Both the position numbers and the translations under genes were made by a program. Source: RI-43 sp033764725 (GTDB taxonomy: Bacteria > Pseudomonadota > Alphaproteobacteria > Caulobacterales > Aquidulcibacteraceae). From it: a DNA stretch of 64,000 nt. The notes below the pieces were generated by a model. That model saw only the letters and a list, made by a program, of their open reading frames with translations. It was not told the origin of the DNA and searched no databases. The DNA is taken from contig JANRIR010000079.1 in the NCBI GenBank assembly GCA_033764725.1, positions 31,069 to 95,068 on the forward strand, given 5' to 3'. Every line of letters begins with the position of its first letter. Positions within the stretch are counted from its first letter, which is position 1. Positions 35,757-44,866 of this stretch are shown here, piece by piece.

Positions 35757-36719
35757 ATGCCCGACACCGCCAAAACCCCCGGCCGCGGCCGCATCTACGC
35801 CAATATCACCGAAACCGTGGGCGACACGCCGCTGGTGCGGCTGGACAAGCTGGCCAAGGCGCATGGCGTGGACGGCGAAATTCTGGCCAAGCTGGAGTTC
35901 TTCAACCCGATCGCGTCCGTGAAGGACCGCATCGGCGTCGCCATGATCGAGGACCTCGAGCGGCGCGGGCTGTTGAAGGCGGATTCGGTGCTCGTTGAGC
36001 CGACATCGGGCAATACCGGCATCGCGCTCGCCTTCGTGGCGGCGCAGCGCGGTTACAAGCTGATCCTGGTGATGCCGGAAACGATGTCGATCGAGCGGCG
36101 CAAGATGCTGGCTTTTCTTGGCGCGGAGCTGGTGCTGACGCCGGGCCCGGAGGGCATGCGCGGCGCCGTCGCCAAGGCCAAGGAAATCCTCGAGACCAAC
36201 CCGAAGGCGGTCGCGCCGGGACAATTCGTCAATCCGGCCAACCCGGAAATCCATCGCCGCACGACGGCGGAGGAAATCTGGACCGACACGGGCGGCGCGC
36301 TCGATTTCTTCGTCGCCGGCATCGGCACGGGCGGCACCATCACCGGCGTCGGGCAAGTGCTGAAGCCGCGCCTGCCGCACTTGAAGATCGTCGCGGTGGA
36401 GCCCGAGTCCTCGCCAATCCTGTCGGGTGGCGCGCCAGGGCCGCACAAGATCCAAGGCATCGGCGCCGGCTTCATCCCGGAAATCCTCGACGTCTCCGTC
36501 TACGACGAAGTCGTCACCGTCTCGAACGAGGAAAGCTTCGCCTTGTCGCGCGAGGCGGCGCGCACCGAAGGCTTGCCCGGCGGCATTTCCACCGGCGCGG
36601 CGTTGGCGGCGACGTTCAAAGTCGCCAAACGCTCCGAAAATCGCGGCAAACGCTTCGTCGTGATCATCCCAAGCTTCGCGGAACGCTATCTCTCCACCGC
36701 GCTGTTCGAAGGGTTGTGA
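35757..36719 (+). CDS. cysK: Cysteine synthase A (O-acetylserine sulfhydrylase)
   Basis: A 320-residue PLP enzyme making cysteine from O-acetylserine and sulfide. The PLP Lys is Lys56 in NPIASVKDR, the phosphate/substrate loop TSGNTG is at about 83-88, and the GTGGTITG and PGGISTGAA blocks follow. Length and motifs fit CysK better than CysM. The start ATG at 35757 has an AAAGGAG site 9 bases upstream. Confidence 0.95.
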   Translation: MPDTAKTPGRGRIYANITETVGDTPLVRLDKLAKAHGVDGEILAKLEFFNPIASVKDRIGVAMIEDLERRGLLKADSVLVEPTSGNTGIALAFVAAQRGYKLILVMPETMSIERRKMLAFLGAELVLTPGPEGMRGAVAKAKEILETNPKAVAPGQFVNPANPEIHRRTTAEEIWTDTGGALDFFVAGIGTGGTITGVGQVLKPRLPHLKIVAVEPESSPILSGGAPGPHKIQGIGAGFIPEILDVSVYDEVVTVSNEESFALSREAARTEGLPGGISTGAALAATFKVAKRSENRGKRFVVIIPSFAERYLSTALFEGL

Positions 36720-36790
36720 GGCGCCCCTCCTCCGCATGCCGGAGAACGTGGCGCACTTTACGTGTCGTGGTGCTCGGGGCCTGAGGCCGC

Positions 36791-37231
36791 ATGGCTGTCC
36801 AAGTTGTCCGCTGCATCGGCCTTCCGGACATGTTTGCGCAACTGCGCGATGCCGCGCGCGCGGAAGGGTATGCGTTTCTCGATCGTCTCGACGCGCGCTG
36901 GCGCAACGACGCCTATGACGGCGACGCATCCGCATGTGTGCTCGCGGCGTTCATCGACGGCGACATCGCCGCAATCGGCGCGCAAACCTTCGACGAATAC
37001 GACCCGCACCCCGATCATCGCCGCCTAAGGCATGTCTATGTGATTCCGGCGCACCGACGCGGCGGCGTCGGCCGCGCCGTCGCCGGCGCCCTGATCCAGG
37101 AAGCATTCGCCATCGCGCCGATCCTACACGTGCGCGCCACCCATGCCGGCTCGATCGCGTTCTGGGACGCGATGGGCTTTGAGCGCCTGCCCCGACGTCC
37201 CGATCGGACCCATTGGCTGACCCGCGCTTGA
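36791..37231 (+). CDS. GNAT family N-acetyltransferase
   Basis: A 146-residue acetyltransferase. The acetyl-CoA loop reads RRGGVGRAVAGAL after the VYVIPAHR strand at about residue 82, and the C-terminal FWDAMGFERLP matches the final GNAT segment. The substrate is unknown. It starts with an ATG 72 bases after cysK. Confidence 0.85.
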   Translation: MAVQVVRCIGLPDMFAQLRDAARAEGYAFLDRLDARWRNDAYDGDASACVLAAFIDGDIAAIGAQTFDEYDPHPDHRRLRHVYVIPAHRRGGVGRAVAGALIQEAFAIAPILHVRATHAGSIAFWDAMGFERLPRRPDRTHWLTRA

Positions 37232-37259
37232 CAGCGCCGAGACGCGGCGCCACTCTTCT

Positions 37260-37276
37260 CCTTACTTTTGGTAAGG
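37260..37276 (+). promoter_or_regulatory. Candidate VapB operator (inverted repeat)
   Basis: CCTTAC (37260-37265) and GTAAGG (37271-37276) form a 6-bp inverted repeat about 10 bases before the antitoxin start. AbrB-type antitoxins usually bind such palindromes to repress their own operon. The right arm also provides the TAAGGA ribosome-binding site. Confidence 0.5.
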
Positions 37277-37285
37277 ATACCAGCT

Positions 37286-37525
37286 ATGGTGGCGGCGACG
37301 TTGACCTCGAAAGGGCAATTGACCTTACCGAAAGACGTCCGCGACGCGCTGGGCGTCGGCCCCGGCGACAAGATTGACTTCGTACGCATGCACGATGGCG
37401 CCTTCGCCGTGATGGCGGCCACGCGATCGGTCAAGGGCCTCAAGGGCTCGATCCGCGCGCCGAAGACGCCCGTCTCGCTCGCGGACATGGACGCCGCAAT
37501 CGGCCGTCCCAGAACCGCAAAGTGA
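37286..37525 (+). CDS. vapB: VapB-type antitoxin (AbrB/MazE swapped-hairpin)
   Basis: A 79-residue protein whose N-terminal half (VAATLTSKGQLTLPKDVR) is an AbrB-type DNA-binding domain, with a VGPGDKIDF strand after it. The C-terminal half should neutralise the toxin. The ATG at 37286 is preferred over a TTG at 37268 because TAAGGA precedes it at the right distance. Its TGA overlaps the toxin start by 4 bases (GTGA). Confidence 0.9.
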   Translation: MVAATLTSKGQLTLPKDVRDALGVGPGDKIDFVRMHDGAFAVMAATRSVKGLKGSIRAPKTPVSLADMDAAIGRPRTAK

Positions 37526-37920
37526 TCGGGCTCGACACCAACGTTGTCGTTCGCTTCCTCGTCCAGGACGATCCTCAGCAATCCGCCCTTGCAACGCAGC
37601 TCATGGAAGGCTTGACGCGCGAGCGGCCCGGTTTCATCGGCATGGTCGTGCTTGCCGAAATCACGTGGGTGTTGTCGCGCGCCTACAAGGCGTCGCGGCA
37701 GGATATCGCGAACGCTGTGGAAGGCTTGCTGCGCGCAAATGAAATCGTCGTGGAGAACGCCGAGGCGGGCTATCGCGCCGTCGCGGCGTATCAACGGGCC
37801 GGCGCCGGCGAGTTCGCCGACGCGCTCATCGCGCAGACGGCGTCGCTTTCCGGCGCAAGTGAGATCGTGACATTCGATGCGCAGGCCGCGAAAGCCTTCG
37901 GCATGCGGGCGTTGCGGTGA
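37522..37920 (+). CDS. vapC: VapC-type PIN-domain toxin
   Basis: A 132-residue PIN-domain endoribonuclease. The acidic metal ligands are visible as Asp5 (LDTNV), a Glu in LAEITW near residue 45, Asp near 99 (FADALIA) and the TFDAQAAK block near 117. VapC toxins cleave tRNA or rRNA. It starts at a GTG that overlaps the antitoxin stop, which couples the two. Its stop (TGA at 37918-37920) also overlaps a GTG at 37917 in frame with the next gene. Confidence 0.92.
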   Translation: MIGLDTNVVVRFLVQDDPQQSALATQLMEGLTRERPGFIGMVVLAEITWVLSRAYKASRQDIANAVEGLLRANEIVVENAEAGYRAVAAYQRAGAGEFADALIAQTASLSGASEIVTFDAQAAKAFGMRALR

Positions 37921-37973
37921 ACGGCGGAATGCGGCTTTACTGGGCGCGGCACACCGCCAGTTCAGAACGCAGC

Positions 37974-38747
37974 ATGTTCAGCCCTGAAGAACGCGACCGC
38001 TACGCGCGCCACATCATGCTGAAAGAGATCGGCGGCGCAGGGCAGCAGCGCTTGAAGGCTGCGACGGTGGCGCTCGTCGGCGTCGGCGGGCTCGGCGCGC
38101 CGGCTGCGCTCTATCTGGCCGCGGCGGGCCTCGGACGGCTGCGGCTGATTGATGACGACCAGGTGTCGCTGTCGAATTTGCAGCGCCAAATTCTCTACGT
38201 CTCAAGCGATGTCGGCGCCGACAAGACGGCGCGCGCCGCCGAGCATCTGCGCGCGCTCAATCCCCATGTCGTTATCGAGGCGCGGCGCTCGCGGCTCGCC
38301 GATGCGAATGCGGCGAGCCTGCTCGCCGGAGCGGATCTCGTGCTCGACGGATCGGATTCTTTCGCGACGCGCTTCTGCGTGAACGCGGCGTGCCACGATG
38401 CGGGACTGACGCTGATCTCCGGCGCGGTCGGCCGCTGGACCGGCCAGGTCGCGACCTTCAAATCCGGGCAGACCAGAACATCGCCCATGGGGGAGCGCCT
38501 GCCTTGCTATCGCTGTTTCGTGCCTGAAGCGCCGCCGAACGCGGAAACCTGCGCGGAGGTCGGCGTCGTCGGCGCCTTGACGGGCGTGATCGGAACCTTG
38601 ATGGCGCTGGAGGCGATCAAGGAGATTGCGCGCGCCGGCGAAAGCCTTGCGGGGCGCCTGCTGATCTTCGACGGCCTTGAGGCGACCAGCCGCACCGTGC
38701 AGCTGCCTGTCGATCCCGCCTGCCCGGTCTGCGCGGCGCCGCCTTGA
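37974..38747 (+). CDS. ThiF/MoeB-family adenylyltransferase (HesA/MoeB/ThiF)
   Basis: A 257-residue E1-like enzyme that adenylates the C-terminal Gly-Gly of a small sulfur carrier (MoaD or ThiS type). GVGGLGAP, the nucleotide-binding loop, is near residue 36, with NLQRQILY near 64, DGSDSFATR near 123 and a zinc site made of CYRC and CPVC. The ATG at 37974 gives the standard MFSPEERDRYARH start. A GTG at 37917 overlapping the VapC stop and an ATG at 37929 are also in frame and would add up to 19 residues. Confidence 0.9.
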   Translation: MFSPEERDRYARHIMLKEIGGAGQQRLKAATVALVGVGGLGAPAALYLAAAGLGRLRLIDDDQVSLSNLQRQILYVSSDVGADKTARAAEHLRALNPHVVIEARRSRLADANAASLLAGADLVLDGSDSFATRFCVNAACHDAGLTLISGAVGRWTGQVATFKSGQTRTSPMGERLPCYRCFVPEAPPNAETCAEVGVVGALTGVIGTLMALEAIKEIARAGESLAGRLLIFDGLEATSRTVQLPVDPACPVCAAPP

Positions 38748-38833
38748 GGGTTGTTCGCCGCCGCCCACGCCGATAAAAGGCTCGCCGACGCGAAAACAAA
38801 ACAAGATCGCCTGTCGGCGAAGTGGGGCTTGGG

Positions 38834-39853
38834 ATGCGCGCAGCTTTGACCTTCGTGCTTGTGGTGCTGGCCGTGATCGCGCTGGCGCTCGTCGGCGGCT
38901 GGTTCGCGTTGCAGCGGCCCGATATTCCTTTCGCGACGCTGCAAGAAAAATACGGCGCCGCGGCCGACCGCGTGTTGGACATGCCCAGCGGCGAACGTGT
39001 GCGCTACCGCGACCAGGGCGATCGCAACCGCCCGCCTTTGGTGCTCGTGCACGGCTACGCCGCATCGCTCGACACGTGGGAGCCATGGGTTGCGCGGCTA
39101 GGCGAACGCTATCGCCTGATCAGCCTCGACTTGCCCGGCCATGGCCTGACTGAAACCCCTGCCGATTACGCCGTGTCGACGGAGCGCTATGTCGCGGTGG
39201 TGAATGCGGTGGCGGACGCTGCGGGCCTGCAGACGTTTTCGCTCGGCGGCTCGTCGATGGGCGGGCGCGTGGCGTGGGAATACGCCCTTGCGCATCCCGA
39301 TCGCCTCGACGCCCTGATCCTGGTGGACGCCGCCGGCTGGCCCTTCGAGCAGCGGCCCGGCGGCGCGCCGCTTGTGTTCCAATTGCTGCAGAATCCGATC
39401 ATCGGCCGGCTGTTGAGCAATCTCGACACCACCGCCTTGACGCGTCAGGGCCTGCAGGCGTCGTTCGTCAATCAGGCCCTGGTCGATGACGCGATGGTGA
39501 ACCGCTATGTCGAGCTTTCACGGGCGCCGGGGCATCGCCCGATCCTGCGTGCGCTGCAGCTCGATTACGGCCGCTTCGCCACGCCCGAACTGCTCGCGGG
39601 CATTTCCAAGCCGACGCTTATCCTCAGCGGCGAGCAGGACAATCTCATCCCGGTCGAGCATGCGCGTCGCTTCGCGCAGGCGATTCCCGGATCCGAGCTG
39701 ATCACGTTTCCGAACGTCGGGCACCTGCCGCAGGAAGAAATCCCCGACGCCTCGTCGGAGATCGTCGCCAATTTCCTGGCGCGGGTTTATCGCAGCGAGC
39801 CCTCAGCTGAAGCGCTCGCCGCCGCCGCGGCCGCGGCGCGCCCGGCGCCGTGA
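38834..39853 (+). CDS. Alpha/beta-hydrolase, membrane-anchored
   Basis: A 339-residue hydrolase with an N-terminal transmembrane segment (about residues 3-24). The oxyanion strand VHGYAASLDTW, the nucleophile elbow GGSSMGG near residue 141, the acid in GEQDNLIP near 273 and the catalytic His in FPNVGHLPQEE near 300 make a complete triad. The substrate is unknown. An Ala-rich tail ends the protein. Confidence 0.9.
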   Translation: MRAALTFVLVVLAVIALALVGGWFALQRPDIPFATLQEKYGAAADRVLDMPSGERVRYRDQGDRNRPPLVLVHGYAASLDTWEPWVARLGERYRLISLDLPGHGLTETPADYAVSTERYVAVVNAVADAAGLQTFSLGGSSMGGRVAWEYALAHPDRLDALILVDAAGWPFEQRPGGAPLVFQLLQNPIIGRLLSNLDTTALTRQGLQASFVNQALVDDAMVNRYVELSRAPGHRPILRALQLDYGRFATPELLAGISKPTLILSGEQDNLIPVEHARRFAQAIPGSELITFPNVGHLPQEEIPDASSEIVANFLARVYRSEPSAEALAAAAAAARPAP

Positions 39854-39932
39854 TCGTCGTCAGACGAACCGTCATCAGACTGCGTTGGACCGGCGCTAAG
39901 ACGCAGGCCGCTTGATTCTCGAGGAGCCCGCC

Positions 39933-41591
39933 ATGTTGACCACGCGCCGCAGCCTGCTCATCGGCGCTTCGCTGTCGGCGGCGCCGACCGCCGCCTGGGC
40001 GCAAGCGCTGCCGCGCGGCGCGTTCACCCACGGCGTCGCGTCGGGCGACCCCACGCAAACCAACGTGATCCTCTGGACGCGCTTCGTCCCCAGCACGGGC
40101 GGCGATGCGCGTATCGCCTGGGAGATTTCGGAGGACGAAAACTTTCGCCGCACGGCGCGCCGCGGCCGCGCGGTCGCCTCGCCGGCGCGCGATTATTGCG
40201 TCAAGGTCGATGTCGGCGGCCTGCAGCCCGGCCGGCGCTATTTCTACCGCTTTCTGAGCGGCGCCGACCCCTCCCCCACGGGCCGCACGATGACGGCGCC
40301 GCGCGCCAGCGCAGCGCAGATGACCCTTGCGCTATTCTCCTGCTCCAATCTGCCGTTCGGCTATTTCCACGCCTATGGCGACGCCGCGCAGGACGAGCGG
40401 ATCGATCTCGCGCTGCACACCGGCGATTACATCTACGAATACCAGCGCGGCGTTTATCCCGCGGCCGATCAGGTCGTTCCCGGCCGCGTGTTCGAGCCCG
40501 AAGGCGAGATCGTCCGCCTCGGCGATTATCATCAGCGCTATCAATCCTACCACCTCGATCCGGATCTGCAGGAGTTGCGGCGCCTCAAGCCGCTGATGGC
40601 GGTGTGGGACGATCACGAGCTGACCAACGACGCGTGGCGCGACGGCGCGCAAAACCATCAAGACAACGAAGGAACCTGGGCCGATCGCGTCGCCGCGGCG
40701 GCGGGCGCGTATTTCGATTGGATGCCGATCCGCCGGCCGGATCCCTCTGCGCCGCGCCTCTATCGCAGCACGGACTGGGGCGATCTCGCCCGCATCGTGA
40801 TGCTCGACACGCGCCTCATCGGGCGCGACCGCCAGCTCGACGCCCGCACGCTCGCGCCGGTCCTGGCGCAAGGCGGACCGCAGGCCATGCAGGCGATCCA
40901 GAACTTCCAACAGCAGCTCAACGACCCGAACCGCCATCTGCTCGGCGCCGCGCAGGAGGCCTGGCTGCGCGATCAATTGGCGGGCTCCAAGCAGGCCGGC
41001 CAGTCCTGGCAGGTGCTGGTGCAGCAATTGGTCATCGGCGAGCAATTCGCGCCGGCGGGCCTCGGCCGCTTCCTGCCGCCCGACGCTTCGCAATTCGTGC
41101 GCGCTTATGTGGCCGGCGGCGCGCAGCTCGCGCGGCTTGGCGTCAGCTGGAACATGGATTCTTGGGGCGGCTATGTCGCTGCACGCCAGCGTCTGCTCGA
41201 GATGTGCGCCGCGCAGGGCGCCAATGTGCTCGCCGTCGCCGGCGACAGCCACAACGCCTGGGCCAACAATCTGCCGGCGCCGGCGGGCGGCCGCCTCGCC
41301 GCGCTGGAATTCGCCGGCGGGTCGGTGACGTCGCCGGGCCTAGAAAGCGCCTTGTCGCAAGCGCGGCCAGGCGAGCGCGAGAACGCGCTCACCGGCATGA
41401 ACGAAAACCTCGCCTGGTGCGACGTGTCGCGCCGCGGCTACGCCGCCATCACCTTGACCCGCGCGGGCGCGACGACCGAATGGCGCGCGTTCGACGATGT
41501 GCGCACGCCGACGCGCGCGGCGCCGAGCGTCTCCACCTTGACCGCCGAGACCAGCGCCGCGGCGGGCCCAAGCGCTTGGCGCGTGTCCTAG
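39933..41591 (+). CDS. PhoD-type alkaline phosphatase/phosphodiesterase, Tat-exported
   Basis: A 552-residue metallophosphatase. The N-terminus carries a twin-arginine signal (TRRSLLIG) ending near AWAQ, residue 24. The PhoD N-terminal domain (FTHGVASGDPT, ILWTR) is followed by metal-ligand blocks HTGDYIYE near residue 160, WDDHELTND near 226 and AVAGDSHNAW near 437. PhoD enzymes release phosphate from phosphomono- and diesters in the periplasm with Ca and Fe. The ATG at 39933 follows GAGGAG. Confidence 0.92.
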   Translation: MLTTRRSLLIGASLSAAPTAAWAQALPRGAFTHGVASGDPTQTNVILWTRFVPSTGGDARIAWEISEDENFRRTARRGRAVASPARDYCVKVDVGGLQPGRRYFYRFLSGADPSPTGRTMTAPRASAAQMTLALFSCSNLPFGYFHAYGDAAQDERIDLALHTGDYIYEYQRGVYPAADQVVPGRVFEPEGEIVRLGDYHQRYQSYHLDPDLQELRRLKPLMAVWDDHELTNDAWRDGAQNHQDNEGTWADRVAAAAGAYFDWMPIRRPDPSAPRLYRSTDWGDLARIVMLDTRLIGRDRQLDARTLAPVLAQGGPQAMQAIQNFQQQLNDPNRHLLGAAQEAWLRDQLAGSKQAGQSWQVLVQQLVIGEQFAPAGLGRFLPPDASQFVRAYVAGGAQLARLGVSWNMDSWGGYVAARQRLLEMCAAQGANVLAVAGDSHNAWANNLPAPAGGRLAALEFAGGSVTSPGLESALSQARPGERENALTGMNENLAWCDVSRRGYAAITLTRAGATTEWRAFDDVRTPTRAAPSVSTLTAETSAAAGPSAWRVS

Positions 41592-41755
41592 CAAGGCACG
41601 ACATTCCCCGCTTCCGCGTAGGCGCCGCGCCGCAGCAATGGCCGGCGGGCGAATTCGTTTGCAATCTGTGACCGCCGAAACACGCTCGCGTGGAGACTTC
41701 ATACTTATGTGTCAGGATGTGAAACCAAACCGGGGGCGGCAAGCGTCTATCCCAC

Positions 41756-42439
41756 ATGACCAGGGCGCATCTCTTCGCGCCGGATGAGCAGGAGCTCTCC
41801 GAGCATTATCCGAACCGTCACGAATGGACGGCGGATGGGATCGTCCACGCCTTCGGCATTTTTCTCGCCATCATCGGCGGCGGCGTGTTGTTCTTCATCG
41901 CCTGGGAGCGCGGGGGGCCGGCGCTCGCTACGACGGCGATGCTCTACGCCTTGTGCCTGATCGCGATGCTCGCCTGCTCGGCGGCCTACAACCTGACGCG
42001 GCCCTCGCCCGCGCGGCGCATCCTGCGGCGGCTCGACGAAGCGGCGATCTTCCTGCTCATCGCGGGCTCCTATACGCCCTTCACGGTTCAACACTTCGAC
42101 GGTTGGCACGCTTACGCCGTGACCGGCGCCGTGTGGGCCATCGCGCTCGCCGGCGTGTTCGGGAAAGTGTTTCTCGGAAAAGTGCACGAAGTCATCTGGT
42201 GCGTGTTCTATGTCGCCTTCGGCTGGCTGTCGGTGCTGATCCTGCCGCCGATCTCCAGCGCGATGCCCTTCGTGGCGCTGGCGCTGTTGGCGGCCGGCGG
42301 GCTCATCTACACGTCCGGCGTTCTGGTGTTCCTGTCGCCAAAGGCGCCATTCCGCCGCGCGATCTGGCACGGCTTCGTGCTGGTCGGCGCCGCGCTGCAT
42401 TATGGCGCGATCCTGCTGGACATCACGCACGTCGCTTGA
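41756..42439 (+). CDS. Hemolysin III family membrane protein (PAQR)
   Basis: A 227-residue integral membrane protein with seven predicted segments. The HEWTADGIVHAFG start and the ASxxYH-type histidine pattern (EEAAIFLLIAGSYTPF-like block; the late HGFVLVGAALHY block) fit the HlyIII/PAQR superfamily, which includes probable zinc-dependent membrane hydrolases. The physiological role is unknown. The ATG at 41756 is the only good start. Confidence 0.9.
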   Translation: MTRAHLFAPDEQELSEHYPNRHEWTADGIVHAFGIFLAIIGGGVLFFIAWERGGPALATTAMLYALCLIAMLACSAAYNLTRPSPARRILRRLDEAAIFLLIAGSYTPFTVQHFDGWHAYAVTGAVWAIALAGVFGKVFLGKVHEVIWCVFYVAFGWLSVLILPPISSAMPFVALALLAAGGLIYTSGVLVFLSPKAPFRRAIWHGFVLVGAALHYGAILLDITHVA

Positions 42440-42460
42440 GCCTGCCCCAAAAAGAATGAA

Positions 42461-42582
42461 GCGCTCCCTCTCCCTCCCGAGGCAGGGAGAGGGCTGGGGT
42501 GAGGGTGGAGCGCTTCGGCCTGAACGGGTTACGCGGCCCCCTCACCCTGCCCTCTCCCCCATAACTGGGGGAGAGGGAAAGA
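42461..42582. repeat. Intergenic palindromic element (CCCTCTCCC type)
   Basis: A composite inverted repeat. The left half holds CCCTCTCCCTCCC...GGGAGAGGG and GGGTGAGGG; the right half holds CCCTCACCC, then CCCTCTCCCCC...GGGGGAGAGGG. The halves pair with each other as well as internally. It fills the 164-base gap between two convergent genes and resembles the first half of the array at 4378. Confidence 0.78.
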
Positions 42583-42603
42583 GTGTTATCAAAAACGGCG
42601 GCG

Positions 42604-42999
42604 TCAGCCCTTTTTCTTTGCGGCCTTGCGCATCGCGTAGCGCAGATCGCGCGCAGCCTTCTGTTCGGCGGCGAGGATTTCCGCGGCTTCGATGGCGGCG
42701 AGGCGATCGATCTCGGCCTGGCGGGCGGCGGCTTCGGCGGCTTCGCGTTCCTGGCGCGCACGTTCTTCGGCTTCGAGCTGCTTTTGCAGCTTCTCCATCT
42801 CGACGCGCTCGCGGCGTACGCGCTCGGCTTCGGCGCGGCGCGCCTCGCGCGCGGCGTTGGAGGCGGCTTGGGCCGCGCGGCGCGCGGCTGCTTCGGGATC
42901 GGTGGACGCGGCGCGGAATTTCTCCAGCGCAGCTTTCTTCGCGTCGGCCGAGGCTTTCGCGCGATCGTTGAAATCAGGGTTGAACTTCGGGGACGCCAT
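42604..42999 (-). CDS. Alanine/charged coiled-coil protein (DUF6481-like)
   Basis: A 131-residue, almost wholly helical protein rich in Ala, Glu, Arg and Lys, with heptad-like spacing over about residues 30-115 and a basic KKAAKKKG end. It begins with an ATG at 42999 after the start MASPKFNPDFNDRAK, which I associate with the DUF6481 family of short alphaproteobacterial proteins. No enzymatic motif; it may bind nucleic acid or other proteins. Confidence 0.75.
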   Translation of the reverse strand: MASPKFNPDFNDRAKASADAKKAALEKFRAASTDPEAAARRAAQAASNAAREARRAEAERVRRERVEMEKLQKQLEAEERARQEREAAEAAARQAEIDRLAAIEAAEILAAEQKAARDLRYAMRKAAKKKG

Positions 43000-43091
43000 G
43001 GGAGCCTTTGCCGGTGAGCGGGAGCGCGCTCGTAGCGGATTGTGCGCCTCCGCGCTAGCGCTGCGCTGTCACATCGGCTTCAGCGTGCGAC

Positions 43092-44084
43092 TTACAACAT
43101 CGCGGGGATCACGCGATCGGGCGGCTTGTGGCCGTCGGCGAAGGTCTTGATGTTGACGATGACCTTCTCGCCCATGTCGATGCGGCCTTCGAGCGTGGCC
43201 GAGCCCATGTGCGGCAGCAGCACGACATTGGTGAGCTTCTTCAGCTTCGGGTTGATCGCAGGTTCGTGCTCGAACACGTCGAGGCCGGCGCCGGCGAGCT
43301 CCTTCTTCTCCAGCATGCGGGCGAGCGCGGCCTCGTCAATCACTTCGCCGCGCGCCGTATTGACGATGAAGGCGTGCGGCTTGAGCAGCGACAGGCGGCG
43401 CGCGCTGAGCAGGTGATAGGTCGCGGGCGTATGCGGGCAATTCACAGAGATGATGTCCATGCGCGACAGCATCTGGTCGAGGCTCTCCCAATAAGTGGCG
43501 TCAAGCTCCGCCTCGACATGCGCCGCCACCTTGCGCCTGTTGTGATAATGGATCTGCAGGCCGAACGCCTTGGCGCGCCGCGCGACGGCCTGGCCGATGC
43601 GGCCCATGCCGATGATGCCGAGCCGCTTGCCCCAGATGCGCCGGCCCAACATCCAGGTCGGGCTCCAGCCCATGAAATCGTCCGCCTCGACGACGCGGAC
43701 GCCCTCCACGATGCGCCGCGGCACCGCCAGGATCAGCGCCATGGCCATGTCGGCGGTGTCTTCCGTCAGCACGCCGGGCGTGTTGGTGACGGTGATGCCG
43801 CGCTGAACGGCGGTCTGCACGTCGATGTTGTCGACCCCTGCGCCAAACTGGGCGATCAGCCGGAGGCGATCGCCGGCGCGCGACAGCACCCGCCCGTCGA
43901 GACGGTCGGTCACCGTGGGGACCAGCACGTCGGCGCGGGCCATGGCCGCGGCCAGCTCCTCGGCGTTGAGGGGCTCGTCCTCATGGTTGAGCTCGGCGTC
44001 GAACAATTCGCGCATGCGCGTCTCGACCGGATCCGGCAGGCGCCGGGTGACGATCACTTTGAGCTTGGACGTGGGCATGGGCAT
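43092..44084 (-). CDS. D-2-hydroxyacid dehydrogenase (glyoxylate/hydroxypyruvate reductase-like)
   Basis: A 330-residue NAD(P)-dependent dehydrogenase. The coenzyme motif GMGRIGQAVA is near residue 157, and the catalytic Arg (NTARGEVID), Glu and His (LPHMGSAT) of the D-isomer-specific family follow. It likely reduces glyoxylate, hydroxypyruvate or a related 2-keto acid. The start is uncertain: ATGs at 44084, 44078 and 44111 are in frame. I chose 44084, just before the KVIVTRRLP strand. Confidence 0.9.
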   Translation of the reverse strand: MPMPTSKLKVIVTRRLPDPVETRMRELFDAELNHEDEPLNAEELAAAMARADVLVPTVTDRLDGRVLSRAGDRLRLIAQFGAGVDNIDVQTAVQRGITVTNTPGVLTEDTADMAMALILAVPRRIVEGVRVVEADDFMGWSPTWMLGRRIWGKRLGIIGMGRIGQAVARRAKAFGLQIHYHNRRKVAAHVEAELDATYWESLDQMLSRMDIISVNCPHTPATYHLLSARRLSLLKPHAFIVNTARGEVIDEAALARMLEKKELAGAGLDVFEHEPAINPKLKKLTNVVLLPHMGSATLEGRIDMGEKVIVNIKTFADGHKPPDRVIPAML

Positions 44085-44235
44085 GGTCTCGATGCGGCAA
44101 ACCACAGCCATACCAAGCCGCACCGCTTGGTCACAAGGATACGCGCGGCCGCGGGAAAAATTACATGCCGTCAAGGCGCCTTTAACGGCGCCGGGCGCAT
44201 CACCGCCTCCTCCCTCTCGAAGAAGGGGTCGGGTC

Positions 44236-44781
44236 ATGGCGGGATTGTCCACCCGCGCCGCCGGTTTGGCGGCGCTTGCATTGCTTGCTTTCGCGGCGGC
44301 CGCCAACGGCGCGTCGCGCGCCGGCGCCGGGGAACGGGCGTCGCCGGGCCCGGCTGCCGCGAGCGCGGCGGTCGTCGACGGCTATGTCAGCCTGGCGCGC
44401 GACCGGGTGAATGCGCGGCGCGGACCCGGCCTCGAGCATCGCGTCGACTGGGTCTATACCCGGCGCGGCCTGCCCTTGAAGCTTCTTGGCGAAAGCGGCC
44501 CGTGGCGGCGCGTGCGCGATCCCGACGGCGCCGAGACCTGGATCCTCTCCGATTATCTCGCCCCGGCGCTGACGGTCTATGTGCGCGGCGACGCCCTCGG
44601 CTCGACCGCGCTGCGCCGGCGCGCCGATGGGACTGCGCCGGTCGCGGCCTATCTCGGCCGTGGGCTTGTGGCGCGCCTGGAAGCCTGCGCCGGCGATTAT
44701 CGCCTGCTCAAAGTCTCCGGCGCGCAGGGATGGGCGCACAAGGACGAACTCTGGGGCGCCGACGCCTGCGCGCACAGCTAG
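44236..44781 (+). CDS. Exported SH3-like domain protein
   Basis: A 181-residue protein with an N-terminal signal peptide (about residues 1-26, Ala-rich). Two SH3b-like segments follow, marked by SLARDRVNARRGPG near residue 54 and VYVRGDALGS...LRRRADGTAPV near 116, with the conserved WRRVRDPDGAETWI block. Such proteins often bind peptidoglycan. The ATG at 44236 follows a GAAGGGG site. Divergent from the dehydrogenase gene. Confidence 0.85.
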   Translation: MAGLSTRAAGLAALALLAFAAAANGASRAGAGERASPGPAAASAAVVDGYVSLARDRVNARRGPGLEHRVDWVYTRRGLPLKLLGESGPWRRVRDPDGAETWILSDYLAPALTVYVRGDALGSTALRRRADGTAPVAAYLGRGLVARLEACAGDYRLLKVSGAQGWAHKDELWGADACAHS

Positions 44782-44866
44782 GCGGGCCCGCGCCGTAAAG
44801 CTTTTGACAAGAGTCGCCGCACGCGCTGAAACCGTGCCGCTCCGAGGGCGAGCGGGATGAGCGGCG

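Noticed and set aside
37286..37920. A mobile island around VapBC
   Set aside because: No integrase, tRNA gene, attachment repeat or base-composition break is visible; only the two-gene module is present.
44782..44866. A manganese (yybP-ykoY) riboswitch before TerC
   Set aside because: The gap is only 85 bases and shows no matching conserved core.
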